A stretch of DNA of 64,000 nucleotides, taken from NCBI GenBank assembly GCA_002311655.1, contig DBYZ01000008.1:62001-126000 (forward strand), written 5' to 3'. The position numbers and the translations under genes are program-made. Every line of letters starts with the position of its first letter. The first letter of the stretch is position 1. This stretch comes from Bacteroidales bacterium UBA1173. Its GTDB lineage: Bacteria > Bacteroidota > Bacteroidia > Bacteroidales > F082. The notes under the pieces are model-generated. The model was not told where the DNA came from. It did no database searches and saw only the letters and a list, made by a program, of their open reading frames with translations. Positions 1-8,646 of the stretch are shown here, one piece after another.

Positions 1-828
1 GACATGTTCATGAGTTCAGAGTTGAAATACCGCTACTATTTATGGGCTATTTCCGACGGAGAATTTGATGTTGAGGTTTGGGCTGGAAACGGCGCTTCTG
101 TCAACGAGATGACAGCCATGCTCTTCACTCAAACCATCAACAGCGACGAATACGTCCGCATTGCGGAATACATCGAGACAATAGCCTCTGATTATCAGTT
201 TTTCGGCATTCACGCCATCGCTCATGAAGGCGCTTCTACCCTCACGATTGACGACATCACCGTCGACATGGTCGGAAAATATGACATCATTGTTAATCCG
301 GCAAACTACTACACCTTGGCGGCGCCAGGTTCACAGGTAGAATTCGACTGCGTGTTCACAAACCTGGGTTATGAACCGGCAAACACCTTCATCACAGCAA
401 ATAGTGAGTATTTTACCGATGTGCATCTCTATAAAGACGGAGTGGCTTGCACATCGTTCCACGCCGAGCCTGACGAATCAGTATATTTCACTGGCATTGC
501 GACGTTTACATCCGACATCGAGTTAGGCTCATTGGGCTGGGTTGACATCATGTTCACCCTCGACTGTGACTGCGCCACGACGATGTTCACCCTTTGGGCT
601 ACAGCAGGATACGAGTCGGTGGATGAACTAAACTCAGCGACAAGCATCTATCCGAATCCATCAAACGGAATCGTCACGATAGAGGGCAATGGCATCGTGA
701 CAATAACCAACACGCTCGGCCAAGAGATTATCAGGAAAGAAATCGTTGAAAAAGAGACAGTTACACTCGACAATGGAGTATATTTTATAAAGATTAACGA
801 CATTATCAGAAAAGTCATCATACAATGA
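1..828 (+). CDS. Exported T9SS-sorted protein, 5' end outside window (partial)
   Basis: The reading frame is open to the first base of the window, so the methionine at base 4 is probably internal and only the C-terminal part is seen. The first ~90 residues resemble the end of a choice-of-anchor-J jelly roll (ending near LTIDDITV). A beta-rich stretch follows, with an excess of acidic and aromatic residues. The last ~70 residues are a type A T9SS sorting domain: SIYPNPSNG, then GVYFIKI and a basic end (RKVIIQ). The protein is therefore expected to be exported to the periplasm and attached to or released from the surface by T9SS. Its stop codon overlaps the start of the next gene (ATGA), which suggests one transcript and coupled translation. 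The substrate or ligand cannot be told from this fragment. Confidence 0.8.
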   Translation, partial: DMFMSSELKYRYYLWAISDGEFDVEVWAGNGASVNEMTAMLFTQTINSDEYVRIAEYIETIASDYQFFGIHAIAHEGASTLTIDDITVDMVGKYDIIVNPANYYTLAAPGSQVEFDCVFTNLGYEPANTFITANSEYFTDVHLYKDGVACTSFHAEPDESVYFTGIATFTSDIELGSLGWVDIMFTLDCDCATTMFTLWATAGYESVDELNSATSIYPNPSNGIVTIEGNGIVTITNTLGQEIIRKEIVEKETVTLDNGVYFIKINDIIRKVIIQ

Positions 829-2810
829 AAAAACTCATTGTAACATTATCATTTTTATATTTTTCATTGCTGTCGTTCGCACAGACATTCACCGACAGCA
901 ACCTGCCTATTGTAGTCATTGAAACCGACAACCACGTCAACATCCCTGACGAGCCGAAGGTGTTGGCTACCATGAAGATCATCTGGCATCAGGACGGGTC
1001 GAGAAACTATCTTTCAGACATCAACAACCCAGAATTCCTCAATTATGACGGACGAATCGGCATTGAGATTCGCGGAAGCTCGTCGCAGATGCTTTCGAAA
1101 AAGCCTTACGGACTTGAGACTCTGCAGGATGATAATGTCACGAACAACAACGTCAGCATTTTAGGGATGCCAAAAGAAAACGACTGGGTCTTGAATTCCT
1201 TGGCTTTCGACCAGACCGGGATGCGCGACGTTATCTCCTACGAACTTTCAGAAAAACTCGGACAATACACTCCACGACGCGTTTATTGCGAAGTGGTCAT
1301 CAACGATGATTACAAGGGACTTTACGTCTTCATGGAAAAGATCAAAGCCGACGACGGACGCGTAAACATTGACAAAGACGGCGGACATATTGTGCAGACC
1401 GACAGGTCAAACAACGACTATTATGAATGGACAATGCCGGAATACAGCAGCGGATGGTGGTACGCACAAGCCACTTTTGTCCATGAATATCCGAAGCCTG
1501 ACAACATCACTGCGGAGCAACACAACTACATAAAAAACGTGTTTTTCAATCTTGCCGACAAAGCAGGAAGTCATAATATTTCAATAGAAAACGGCATCCC
1601 GAGCATCATCGACATCTCCACTTTCGTCGATTTCATGATTTTAGGCGAGTTTTCATCGAATGTCGACGTGTATGAACTCAGCACGTTTTTCCATAAAGAC
1701 AGAAAAGGCAAGCTGCGCGCAGGTCCGATTTGGGACTACAACCTCACCTACGGACACGATGAGTTCGGCAGCCGCAGCCGTTACGATGTCTGGCAGTTCG
1801 ACAACGACGATAATATAGGACCGAAGTTTTGGAAAGATTTGTTCGACACCGACGAATTCCGTTGCTATTTTGCCAAACGCTGGTTTGAAGTGACTGCAGA
1901 AGGCAATCCATTGAGTTACAACGAGATAAGTAACAGAATGGATGAAATCGATGTTTTGATAACAGAAGCGGTGGGACGCGACAACCAACGGTGGCACAAG
2001 ATGCAGCAGCACACGTCGGAAATACAAGCCATGAAGACATGGATTCAACAGAGAATCAATTGGTTAAATCACAATATCGGTTCGTACAACAATTGCGATG
2101 ACATCGATTTACCGCCACTGGTAATATCCAAAATTCACTATCATCCTGCAGATTTCGACACCATCAACGGAAACAAACTTGAGTTTATCCAAATCAATAA
2201 TAACGGTGATGAAGATGTCGATTTGACAGGCATTTATCTTCGCGAGTTAGGCATCACATACCAGTTCCCGAACGGCTCGAGTCTGGCAGCCCGCGACTCC
2301 TTGGTATTATGTTCAGACTCAATGACTTATATTCAACATTACAACAATATTCCATTCGGCGAATATCAGAGAAAACTCTCCAACAAATCGGAAAAAATTG
2401 TCATAGCCGATGCTTGGGGCAATGTCATTGACGAGGTGTGTTATTCTGACTCAGAACCTTGGCCGACAGAGCCGGACGGCAACGGACCATATTTACAACT
2501 CATTGATTTAGAATTAGATAACAGCCTTGCTGAAAATTGGACATATAGTTCATATTATGAAAACGCTGAAGAGATTTCGTCAAACAGTTCAGTTATTGTT
2601 TTCCCGAATCCAGCCAACTCTTATATCAAAATCAAATCGGACAATGAGATTGTTTCAGCTGAAATCTATGATTTGACAGGCAAAACCGTATTGCGGACAA
2701 CAGACGATTCTATTGATGTTTCGGCTCTGCCGGACGGCTTTTATCTGCTCAAGGTCAATACATTGGGACTATCAAAAATCGAGCGAATCGCTGTATTTCA
2801 CAATCGATAA
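825..2810 (+). CDS. CotH kinase-family protein with lamin-tail domain and T9SS signal
   Basis: 661 residues, with an N-terminal signal peptide (MKKLIVTLSFLYFSLLSFAQ). Residues about 75-410 form a CotH domain: GIEIRGSSSQ, then KPYGLE, SLAFDQTGMRD, a GLYVFMEKIK segment and GPIWDYNLTYG. In spores CotH is an atypical kinase that phosphorylates coat proteins; the bacterial exported relatives are mostly uncharacterised. Residues about 425-575 look like a lamin-tail (LTD) beta-sandwich (KLEFIQINNNGDEDVDLTG). The last ~75 residues are a type A T9SS domain (VFPNPANSYIKI ... GFYLLKV). CotH plus LTD plus T9SS is a recurrent Bacteroidota architecture. The ATG overlaps the preceding stop by four bases, so the two exported proteins are probably made together. 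Kinase activity and target are unknown. Confidence 0.88.
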   Translation: MKKLIVTLSFLYFSLLSFAQTFTDSNLPIVVIETDNHVNIPDEPKVLATMKIIWHQDGSRNYLSDINNPEFLNYDGRIGIEIRGSSSQMLSKKPYGLETLQDDNVTNNNVSILGMPKENDWVLNSLAFDQTGMRDVISYELSEKLGQYTPRRVYCEVVINDDYKGLYVFMEKIKADDGRVNIDKDGGHIVQTDRSNNDYYEWTMPEYSSGWWYAQATFVHEYPKPDNITAEQHNYIKNVFFNLADKAGSHNISIENGIPSIIDISTFVDFMILGEFSSNVDVYELSTFFHKDRKGKLRAGPIWDYNLTYGHDEFGSRSRYDVWQFDNDDNIGPKFWKDLFDTDEFRCYFAKRWFEVTAEGNPLSYNEISNRMDEIDVLITEAVGRDNQRWHKMQQHTSEIQAMKTWIQQRINWLNHNIGSYNNCDDIDLPPLVISKIHYHPADFDTINGNKLEFIQINNNGDEDVDLTGIYLRELGITYQFPNGSSLAARDSLVLCSDSMTYIQHYNNIPFGEYQRKLSNKSEKIVIADAWGNVIDEVCYSDSEPWPTEPDGNGPYLQLIDLELDNSLAENWTYSSYYENAEEISSNSSVIVFPNPANSYIKIKSDNEIVSAEIYDLTGKTVLRTTDDSIDVSALPDGFYLLKVNTLGLSKIERIAVFHNR

Positions 2811-2849
2811 AATAATTTGAATTTCTGGTTACACTTTAAAAAAAAGCAG

Positions 2850-2857
2850 TATATTTG
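2850..2857 (+). promoter_or_regulatory. Promoter -7 element for DUF3332 gene
   Basis: TATATTTG followed by C fits the Bacteroidota TAnnTTTG consensus, about 43 bases before the ATG at 2901. A second promoter after the CotH gene indicates that the lipoprotein is transcribed separately. Confidence 0.6.
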
Positions 2858-2900
2858 CATCGTGAAATTCAAAGTATTGTTTTACCAAAAATTATAAAAA

Positions 2901-3404
2901 ATGAAAAAGGTATTTTTATGCATTGCATTGGCATCGACATTATTCTTGTCGTCATGCATTGGATCATTCGGTCTCACCAACATGTACTACAATTGGAATC
3001 AATCAATTGGTAACAAATTCATCAATGAGATCGTTTTCTTTGCAACATCATGCTTGGTTCCTGTTTACGGAGTTTGCATTTTCGTTGACGGCGTTGTTCT
3101 CAACTCAATCGAATTCTGGACAGGTTCAAACCCAGTTGCAAGCAAGACTGAAGTTATCAACACAGAAAACGGCAAAGTTCTTGTTCAGTCAAACGAGAAC
3201 GGCTACACAATCACAAAAGGTGATGAAACTGTACAACTCATTAACGAAAACGACGTTTGGTTCATGAATAATGGCGACCAGGAAGTTGAATTATTTGAGT
3301 ATGTCGACGGCAACCACATCAGCCTGAATTTGGGCGAGACAACAAAAGTTGTTGAACTTTCACAGGAAGGCATTAACAATTTGCGCGCTGAATTAGTTAA
3401 ATAA
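2901..3404 (+). CDS. DUF3332 family lipoprotein
   Basis: 167 residues. The N-terminus is a lipoprotein signal with lipobox LSSC (Cys19). The following GSFGLTNMYYNWN, IGNKFINEIVFF, PVYGVCIFVDGVVLNSIEFW segments are the conserved core of DUF3332, a small family of unknown function with two hydrophobic stretches near residues 45-70. The C-terminal half is a predicted beta-rich tail with many Asn, Glu and Val. The gene has its own promoter and a strong hairpin just downstream, so it is probably monocistronic. No function is established for the family. Confidence 0.85.
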   Translation: MKKVFLCIALASTLFLSSCIGSFGLTNMYYNWNQSIGNKFINEIVFFATSCLVPVYGVCIFVDGVVLNSIEFWTGSNPVASKTEVINTENGKVLVQSNENGYTITKGDETVQLINENDVWFMNNGDQEVELFEYVDGNHISLNLGETTKVVELSQEGINNLRAELVK

Positions 3405-3426
3405 CAATTCTTTGTTAACAATAACG

Positions 3427-3460
3427 ACAACCCCGGAAGCTTGCTTTCGGGGTTGTTATT
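3427..3460. terminator. Bidirectional hairpin terminator
   Basis: Arms ACAACCCCGGAAGC (3427-3440) and GCTTTCGGGGTTGT (3443-3456) pair over 14 bases with one G-T pair, followed by a T-rich TATTTTAT run. The structure lies between two convergent genes and reaches the stop codon of the minus-strand gene, so it can serve both. Confidence 0.85.
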
Positions 3461-5789
3461 TTATATGCTTCAGCAACTGCTCACCGAGCCCTATGGTGTA
3501 ACCACTCTTTTCAAAAACCACCTCGTTTTCCGAATTTAGGATTTTGAAACAAGGTAAAGCTTTGGTGTTTTGGGTGTTTTTCCAAAAAGCATCTGAATCA
3601 ATCAAAAAGTCTATATTTTCAGGTAACTCGTTGAAATTCTTCAATTTAAAATTCCTCAAATCTTCTTCATTATTAAAGATGAATGTCATTGTTTCACACT
3701 TTTTCTCGAATTCCTTCTTTAAAATGGAGATATCCTGCATGGCGTGGGTTGTCGGCTCGCTGCCGCCGTCAAGGTAGGCGATGATTCGTTCACCTTTTTG
3801 TGATGATTTGGCAGAGCGCATCACCATTTCAAGCTCAGTTGTTTTTCCTGATTCTATAGTAAAGAAAATCAATCGGTTAAGCACGCTACCATCGGCGAGA
3901 CGCGGACCGAAACTCAAGGCATAATAACCAGGGTCAAGGATGATGCCGCCGCTCGCCATCATCTGCGACAACGTCATTCCGACATCCATTCCAGGGTCCA
4001 TAGCATCGTACGAGAGCAGGTCGAAGGTGCTGCCGTTGTATTTCTTAATTGAGAAATGAGTGTAGTAACGAGGGTCATCGGTGCCAGCATAATTGATGAC
4101 CAATGTTCCAGGTTTTTGAGATGGGTTTTCATTCGTCTCTACAGCGGCAAACGTCACATCATTCCATTGATTATCAATGTATTGCACCTTACCAGTCACT
4201 GGATCTATGCGGGATGCAATGCCTTTTGTGCGTGCCAACGCCACGAAGAAAATATCGCGCGAATGCGAGTCGGCGATGCGTGAGCGCATTACGCCAGCGG
4301 GTGAAATCGGGGTTCTGCTTTCAGCGACATCATCATTGATTGTAATGTTGTCGTTAACCCACTGGATCAAATCCGCGACATTATCTGGCAGAGACGTTTC
4401 ATGAAACATCTTTACAAACGGACGCAACATCTCGTTGGAGACGCGCGGATCAAGCATATTGTTATCGAGACAATCCTTCAAAACATCCATTGAAACGTCA
4501 CGCAAATCCTTGTCGGTGAGGTTATGGAGCAGTGTATAAGCATCCTCTACCCTATTCAACTCTCTCGCATAATCGATGAAATCCTTGATTGTCTGGTAGT
4601 TACCCCATGATTTCGTCATAATCTCATGGTCGTAGTCGCCTTCATTTTGGGCTGCGACACATTGAGCGATGTAGGCGTTTCTGATGGAATCCTCAACGGC
4701 GATACGGCGGTTGTTTTCGGCACGCATCTCGGCGGAAACATTAGGAATTCGGGCGTTTTCCGCTGGTGGGATGATGTCGAAATCATATTCCGATATTTCA
4801 GCAGAGACGTACGGCCGTACGTCTTTACATAGCGTTATCGTAATTGTATTTGTTGAACCTATGATCACAACCGCGAAACCGAATTTGCCATCTTTTGAAG
4901 CATAGACCATCATGGTACCGAGACCGGCTGTCAGCCACGTATCACCTTGACTGTCAGTGTGTTTGGTGGCGACGGTATGATATTCCGAATAATTGTAAAT
5001 CTTGAAATCGACACGGGCATCAGGCACCGTATTACCTTCATTATCAACGACTTTGACATTCAGTTTGGCTGTCTCGGCATAATTGTCAATAACATTAATT
5101 TCGGTGTAATATGGCGTTTTGCTTATCACCTCTTCCGGACCGTCGTAGTCGCCCAAAACGCGAGTGTGCACTAACAATGCACGTGATGCGGGGGCATTAA
5201 ACCAACCCAAATCAAGCACCGACTCAGGCTCGCATGCGCCAAGAAAATGCCATTTTCCGTCGACCCATGCCTCCACCCATGCGTGGTTGTCGTCGCAATG
5301 TGCCCAACGAGGCACGTAAACCTGGCGGGCAGGGATGCACACAGTACGCAGAGCCGCGACCAACAATGTCGATTCCTCGCCGCAACGTCCCCACGATGTC
5401 TTGATGGTCGCCATCGGAGAGCTCGTTCTGGAATCAGAACCCTTGTAGTTGACTTTTTCGTGGCACCAGTGGTTGACTTCCAACACGGCGTCGTACATCG
5501 TCAGATTCTTCACTCTGTCGCGCAATTCCTCGTAATATACCATTCTGAAATCGTCAAGATTCTCATTGTTGACACGAACCGGCAGCACGAAATGCTTGAA
5601 CTCGCGCTCTGGAACACGCTTCCCCCAAGGCAACTCTTTCTTTGCCGTGAAAGATGCCTTTATGTTTTGTGAAAAATAATCTTGACTATAATCGACAGAA
5701 TCGCCTAACGGCTTTGAAGCGTCAGGAAACTCGCCATTATTGCAAGCAAAAAATAAAAGAGGCAATAATAGAAGTAATAATTTTTTCAT
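3456..5789 (-). CDS. Transglutaminase-like lipoprotein with degenerate second core and thioredoxin-like tail
   Basis: 777 residues from the ATG at 5789, chosen because MKKLLLLLLPLLFFAC is a clean lipoprotein signal (Cys16); seven upstream codons are in frame but would spoil it. Residues about 100-190 are a transglutaminase-like papain fold with Cys136 (WGRCGEES), His169 (DNHAWVEAW) and an acidic position in GACEPE (Glu187). Residues about 230-330 are beta-sandwich (a DARVDFKIYNY segment). Around residues 470-560 a second region resembles a transglutaminase core, but the position expected for Cys is not Cys (SPAGVMRSRIADSHSRD). The C-terminal ~110 residues look thioredoxin-like, with LPCFKI in the place of the cis-Pro loop and no CxxC. 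Similar surface lipoproteins are common in Bacteroidales; the substrate is unknown and may be a cell-wall or dietary peptide. Confidence 0.75.
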   Translation of the reverse strand: MKKLLLLLLPLLFFACNNGEFPDASKPLGDSVDYSQDYFSQNIKASFTAKKELPWGKRVPEREFKHFVLPVRVNNENLDDFRMVYYEELRDRVKNLTMYDAVLEVNHWCHEKVNYKGSDSRTSSPMATIKTSWGRCGEESTLLVAALRTVCIPARQVYVPRWAHCDDNHAWVEAWVDGKWHFLGACEPESVLDLGWFNAPASRALLVHTRVLGDYDGPEEVISKTPYYTEINVIDNYAETAKLNVKVVDNEGNTVPDARVDFKIYNYSEYHTVATKHTDSQGDTWLTAGLGTMMVYASKDGKFGFAVVIIGSTNTITITLCKDVRPYVSAEISEYDFDIIPPAENARIPNVSAEMRAENNRRIAVEDSIRNAYIAQCVAAQNEGDYDHEIMTKSWGNYQTIKDFIDYARELNRVEDAYTLLHNLTDKDLRDVSMDVLKDCLDNNMLDPRVSNEMLRPFVKMFHETSLPDNVADLIQWVNDNITINDDVAESRTPISPAGVMRSRIADSHSRDIFFVALARTKGIASRIDPVTGKVQYIDNQWNDVTFAAVETNENPSQKPGTLVINYAGTDDPRYYTHFSIKKYNGSTFDLLSYDAMDPGMDVGMTLSQMMASGGIILDPGYYALSFGPRLADGSVLNRLIFFTIESGKTTELEMVMRSAKSSQKGERIIAYLDGGSEPTTHAMQDISILKKEFEKKCETMTFIFNNEEDLRNFKLKNFNELPENIDFLIDSDAFWKNTQNTKALPCFKILNSENEVVFEKSGYTIGLGEQLLKHIK

Positions 5790-5806
5790 AATAATATTAT
5801 TTTTTC

Positions 5807-5871
5807 TCACGCAGATCTCGCAGATCGGACTGTTTTGGAAAAAATCTGCGTTTTCTGCGTAATCTGCGTGA
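5807..5871. repeat. TCTGCG-unit intergenic palindrome, copy 1
   Basis: Two tandem copies of a CGCAGAT-type unit on the left (5807-5825) face three on the right (5844-5871), giving an imperfect hairpin with an AT-rich loop. Related copies are at 7039-7172 and, as one arm only, 32105-32134. Confidence 0.7.
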
Positions 5872-5873
5872 AA

Positions 5874-7025
5874 CTATTTAATAAACTCCGTTAAATCCGA
5901 GTTAAGTATTTCATCAAGTTCGCTTCTGTGTGCTTTATCCGTTTTCACGAAGAGGAATCCCCAGATGCTCATGGCAGGATTCATGATGTCGCGAGTCTCG
6001 ACCACGCCATGCCAGTGTTTCTTAATCTTCTCAAAATCAATGGCTTTCGTTGTCTCGTAAGGCTTGTCAAGAACCACAAAACTGAACACATCGTCTTCGA
6101 TGCCGTTCCACATCGTGGCATAGTCAGGATGTATGCCCTCGAAGAACGCCTGAACAGGAAGCAATCCGCAGGTGTGACGAGTCAGATCGTTGAGGCACAT
6201 GCCAGCGAAACGCAGCGGGTTGACCTCAATCGGGATAGCCTTGCCAGTGTTTTTGTCGACGCGGAACTCCACGTGCATCGGGAAGTTGCGGAGGTTCAAC
6301 ACTCCGTTCAAGTCGATGAGGAACTGGTTAAACTGACCGTAGTTCTTCTCAAAAATCTCCTTGCTCATGCAATAGAGACGGTCGCTGACATCAGTCTCCG
6401 ACTTGAAAATATGATGGAAGATATTGATAATGTTTGGCTTACCATCTTTGTCATAATATGCGTCGACGGCGTATTCCTCTCCCTGGATGAAGTCTTCAAG
6501 CACGAATTTTCCGCTCTTCACCACTGTCTCCGGGAACACGGCGCACTGTTTTGCAAAGTTACGGTCAATGTCGTCCAAAGCGGCATTCCATTCAGCCTTG
6601 CTGCGCACGATGTACACGCCCACGCTGAGGAATCCGACTGCCGGTTTTATCACCAACGGCAATGGCAACTCATCAGGATTGAGTGAACGTAACTCATTCA
6701 TTTCCACTTCTTTATAATAGAAGTCAGGGAAGATTTTGGCGCAAATTTTACGGAACTCAGCCTTGTCTTTCACAATCTTCACCTTCTCGATGAGTTCTGA
6801 GCCGGCGAGATGCGGATAGAGCCACACGAGGGCGTTCTCCGACACGGCGTAGAGCTTGCCCGTCTGCTGATATTTTTCAACGAACTCGTTGTCGTTCAAA
6901 AGGTTAAGTTTATGTCCCTGCTTCACTAAAAGCTCCGACATCTCGTTTTTCAAGACTGCAATCTGTGATTTCTCCAGATACTCCACCAAAGGAGCCGAAA
7001 CGTATGGTTTTTCTAAAATTATCAT
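5874..7025 (-). CDS. ATP-grasp domain enzyme of unknown substrate
   Basis: 383 residues. The central and C-terminal parts carry ATP-grasp features: a lysine strand and glycine loop (VIKPAVGFLSVGV, near residues 130-142), the hinge EDFIQGEEYAVDAYYD, and metal-binding acidic residues at the end (HVEFRVDKNTGKAIPIEVNP). Enzymes of this fold couple a carboxylate to an amine or thiol via an acyl phosphate. The N-terminal ~110 residues form a less conserved pre-ATP domain. There is no biosynthetic cluster around the gene, so the substrate cannot be inferred. It lies downstream of purA on the same strand, with only a repeat hairpin between them, and could be co-transcribed with it. Confidence 0.75.
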   Translation of the reverse strand: MIILEKPYVSAPLVEYLEKSQIAVLKNEMSELLVKQGHKLNLLNDNEFVEKYQQTGKLYAVSENALVWLYPHLAGSELIEKVKIVKDKAEFRKICAKIFPDFYYKEVEMNELRSLNPDELPLPLVIKPAVGFLSVGVYIVRSKAEWNAALDDIDRNFAKQCAVFPETVVKSGKFVLEDFIQGEEYAVDAYYDKDGKPNIINIFHHIFKSETDVSDRLYCMSKEIFEKNYGQFNQFLIDLNGVLNLRNFPMHVEFRVDKNTGKAIPIEVNPLRFAGMCLNDLTRHTCGLLPVQAFFEGIHPDYATMWNGIEDDVFSFVVLDKPYETTKAIDFEKIKKHWHGVVETRDIMNPAMSIWGFLFVKTDKAHRSELDEILNSDLTEFIK

Positions 7026-7038
7026 GATTATTATTTTA

Positions 7039-7172
7039 TCTCTCGCAGATTTCGCTGATTACACTGATTTTTTCCTGTTCTTACTCTGCGGGATTGCTCG
7101 CGTCGCGAGCTGCAGATCTCGCAGACTGGACTGTGGAAGTATTTCTGCGTTTTCTGCGATATCTGCGAGAGA
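7039..7172. repeat. TCTGCG-unit intergenic palindrome, copy 2
   Basis: Left arm TCTCTCGCAGATTTCGC (from 7039) and right arm ending ATATCTGCGAGAGA (to 7172) are inverted. An inner GCTCGCGTCGCGAGC palindrome (7097-7111) and a further CTGCAGATCTCGCAGAC segment make this the largest member. It fills the gap between the ATP-grasp gene and purA. Confidence 0.7.
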
Positions 7173-7179
7173 CTAACGG

Positions 7180-8457
7180 TTATCTTAAAATATTAGCATT
7201 TCTATCAGGGCTATATGACACGAATTTGATCGGCACGCCCACTTTTTCCTCGATAAATTTGATGTAATCTTCAAGTTCCTGAGGAATCTTGCCATCGATT
7301 TTGCTGTTCCAGCCCTTCACGGTGGTGTAAACCGGCTTCATTGTTACTGTAGAAGCGTCATATGGCAGATAATCAATCACTTGGCCGTTGTATTCATAGC
7401 CGATGCAGACCTTGATTTCTTTGAGGTCGTCCATCACGTCGGATTTCATCATCATGAGGTCGGTGACGCCGCTCAGCATGCAGGCGTAGCGAAGTGCAGG
7501 AATATCAAGCCATCCGGTGCGGCGCGGACGTCCTGTCGTGGCACCGAATTCATGACCGTTGGCACGAAGCATCTCGCCTGTCTCGTCGAACAGCTCTGTC
7601 GGGAAAGGACCAGTGCCGACGCGTGTGCAGTAAGCCTTGAAGATGCCGTACACCTTGCCGATTTTACCAGGAGCCACGCCCAATCCCGAGCAGGCGCCTG
7701 CTGCGATGACTGACGACGAGGTCACAAACGGATAGCTTCCGAAGTCGACATCGAGCATCGAGCCTTGAGCACCTTCTGCGAGGACGTTTTTGCCTTCGTC
7801 GAGATATTTATTTATGAGGTATTCGCTTTCCACGAACTGGAATTTCTTCAAAAACTCAATAGCCTCGAACCAGACTTTTTCGTAATCAGCGAAGTTCATG
7901 CCATCGAGACGCACCTCGTTGATGTCGAAATCCAAATCCTTAATCTGTTGATAATGTTTGGCTTTGATGTTCTCGTAACGTTCCTTGAAGTCGCTCATCA
8001 TGATGTCGCCTATGCGCAATCCACGACGTGCAGTCTTGTCGGTATAAGTTGGACCGATACCCTTCAAGGTGGAGCCGATTTTCATCTTGCCAAGAGCCTT
8101 CTCGTTGGCCGCATCCAAGACGCGGTGTGTAGGCAGGATGAGATGTGCCTTGTTGGAAATCATGAGGCGTTTGGTGAGGTCGATGCCAGCCGAGATGAGG
8201 TTGTCGATCTCGTCTTTCAGAATCTTCGCATCGATGATGACACCGTTGCCTATCACGTTGATACACTTATCGTTAAACGCTCCTGACGGGATAGTGTGAA
8301 GCACAAACTTCTTGCCGTCGAACTCGATAGTGTGACCGGCGTTTGGGCCACCCTGAAAACGGCATACCATATCATATTTAGGAGTGAGGGCATCCACGAC
8401 CTTTCCTTTGCCTTCGTCGCCCCACTGCAATCCAAGAAGCAAATCCAATTTTGACAT
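7180..8457 (-). CDS. purA: Adenylosuccinate synthetase
   Basis: 425 residues, the usual length. The enzyme joins IMP and aspartate using GTP, the first committed step from IMP to AMP, in the cytoplasm. The N-terminus has the phosphate loop WGDEGKGKVVD (residues 12-22) and GGPNAGHT (37-44), which contain the catalytic Asp and His. RRGLRIGD, EGAQGSMLDVDFGSYPFVTSS and GRPRRTGWLD are further family signatures. The ATG at 8457 gives the expected start (MSKLDLLLGLQWGDEG). The nearest -7 element is at 8631-8638, so a palindromic repeat (8491-8611) would be part of its leader RNA. Confidence 0.97.
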   Translation of the reverse strand: MSKLDLLLGLQWGDEGKGKVVDALTPKYDMVCRFQGGPNAGHTIEFDGKKFVLHTIPSGAFNDKCINVIGNGVIIDAKILKDEIDNLISAGIDLTKRLMISNKAHLILPTHRVLDAANEKALGKMKIGSTLKGIGPTYTDKTARRGLRIGDIMMSDFKERYENIKAKHYQQIKDLDFDINEVRLDGMNFADYEKVWFEAIEFLKKFQFVESEYLINKYLDEGKNVLAEGAQGSMLDVDFGSYPFVTSSSVIAAGACSGLGVAPGKIGKVYGIFKAYCTRVGTGPFPTELFDETGEMLRANGHEFGATTGRPRRTGWLDIPALRYACMLSGVTDLMMMKSDVMDDLKEIKVCIGYEYNGQVIDYLPYDASTVTMKPVYTTVKGWNSKIDGKIPQELEDYIKFIEEKVGVPIKFVSYSPDRNANILR

Positions 8458-8490
8458 TGTTATATGATTTAATTATTATTTGCATTATTT

Positions 8491-8611
8491 GTCATTTCGA
8501 GCGTAACGAAGTGAAGTCGAGAAATCACCAGCATTTGAAATATTCCGAATTAATAAAATGGCGGAGATTTCTCCATTACACTCCATTTCATTCCGTTTCA
8601 GTCGAAATGAC
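8491..8611. repeat. GTCATTTCGA palindromic element, copy 1 (121 bp)
   Basis: Bounded by GTCATTTCGA and TCGAAATGAC, perfect inverted 10-mers. Inside are GAGAAATC and GGAGATTTCTCC arms and a short variable loop. Other copies are at 29471-29560, 31264-31350 and 33300-33406. This one lies in the purA leader. Confidence 0.85.
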
Positions 8612-8630
8612 GATGTGTGTTTTCAGGGTT

Positions 8631-8638
8631 CAAAATTA
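8631..8638 (-). promoter_or_regulatory. Promoter -7 element, purA
   Basis: Minus-strand TAATTTTG, about 175 bases before the purA ATG. The palindromic element lies between the two. Confidence 0.45.
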
Positions 8639-8646
8639 CAAAATTT

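Noticed and set aside
5247..5672. 141-residue plus-strand ORF opposite the transglutaminase gene
   Set aside because: Antisense shadow of a well-supported gene, with no promoter and an Arg/His/Val-rich composition.
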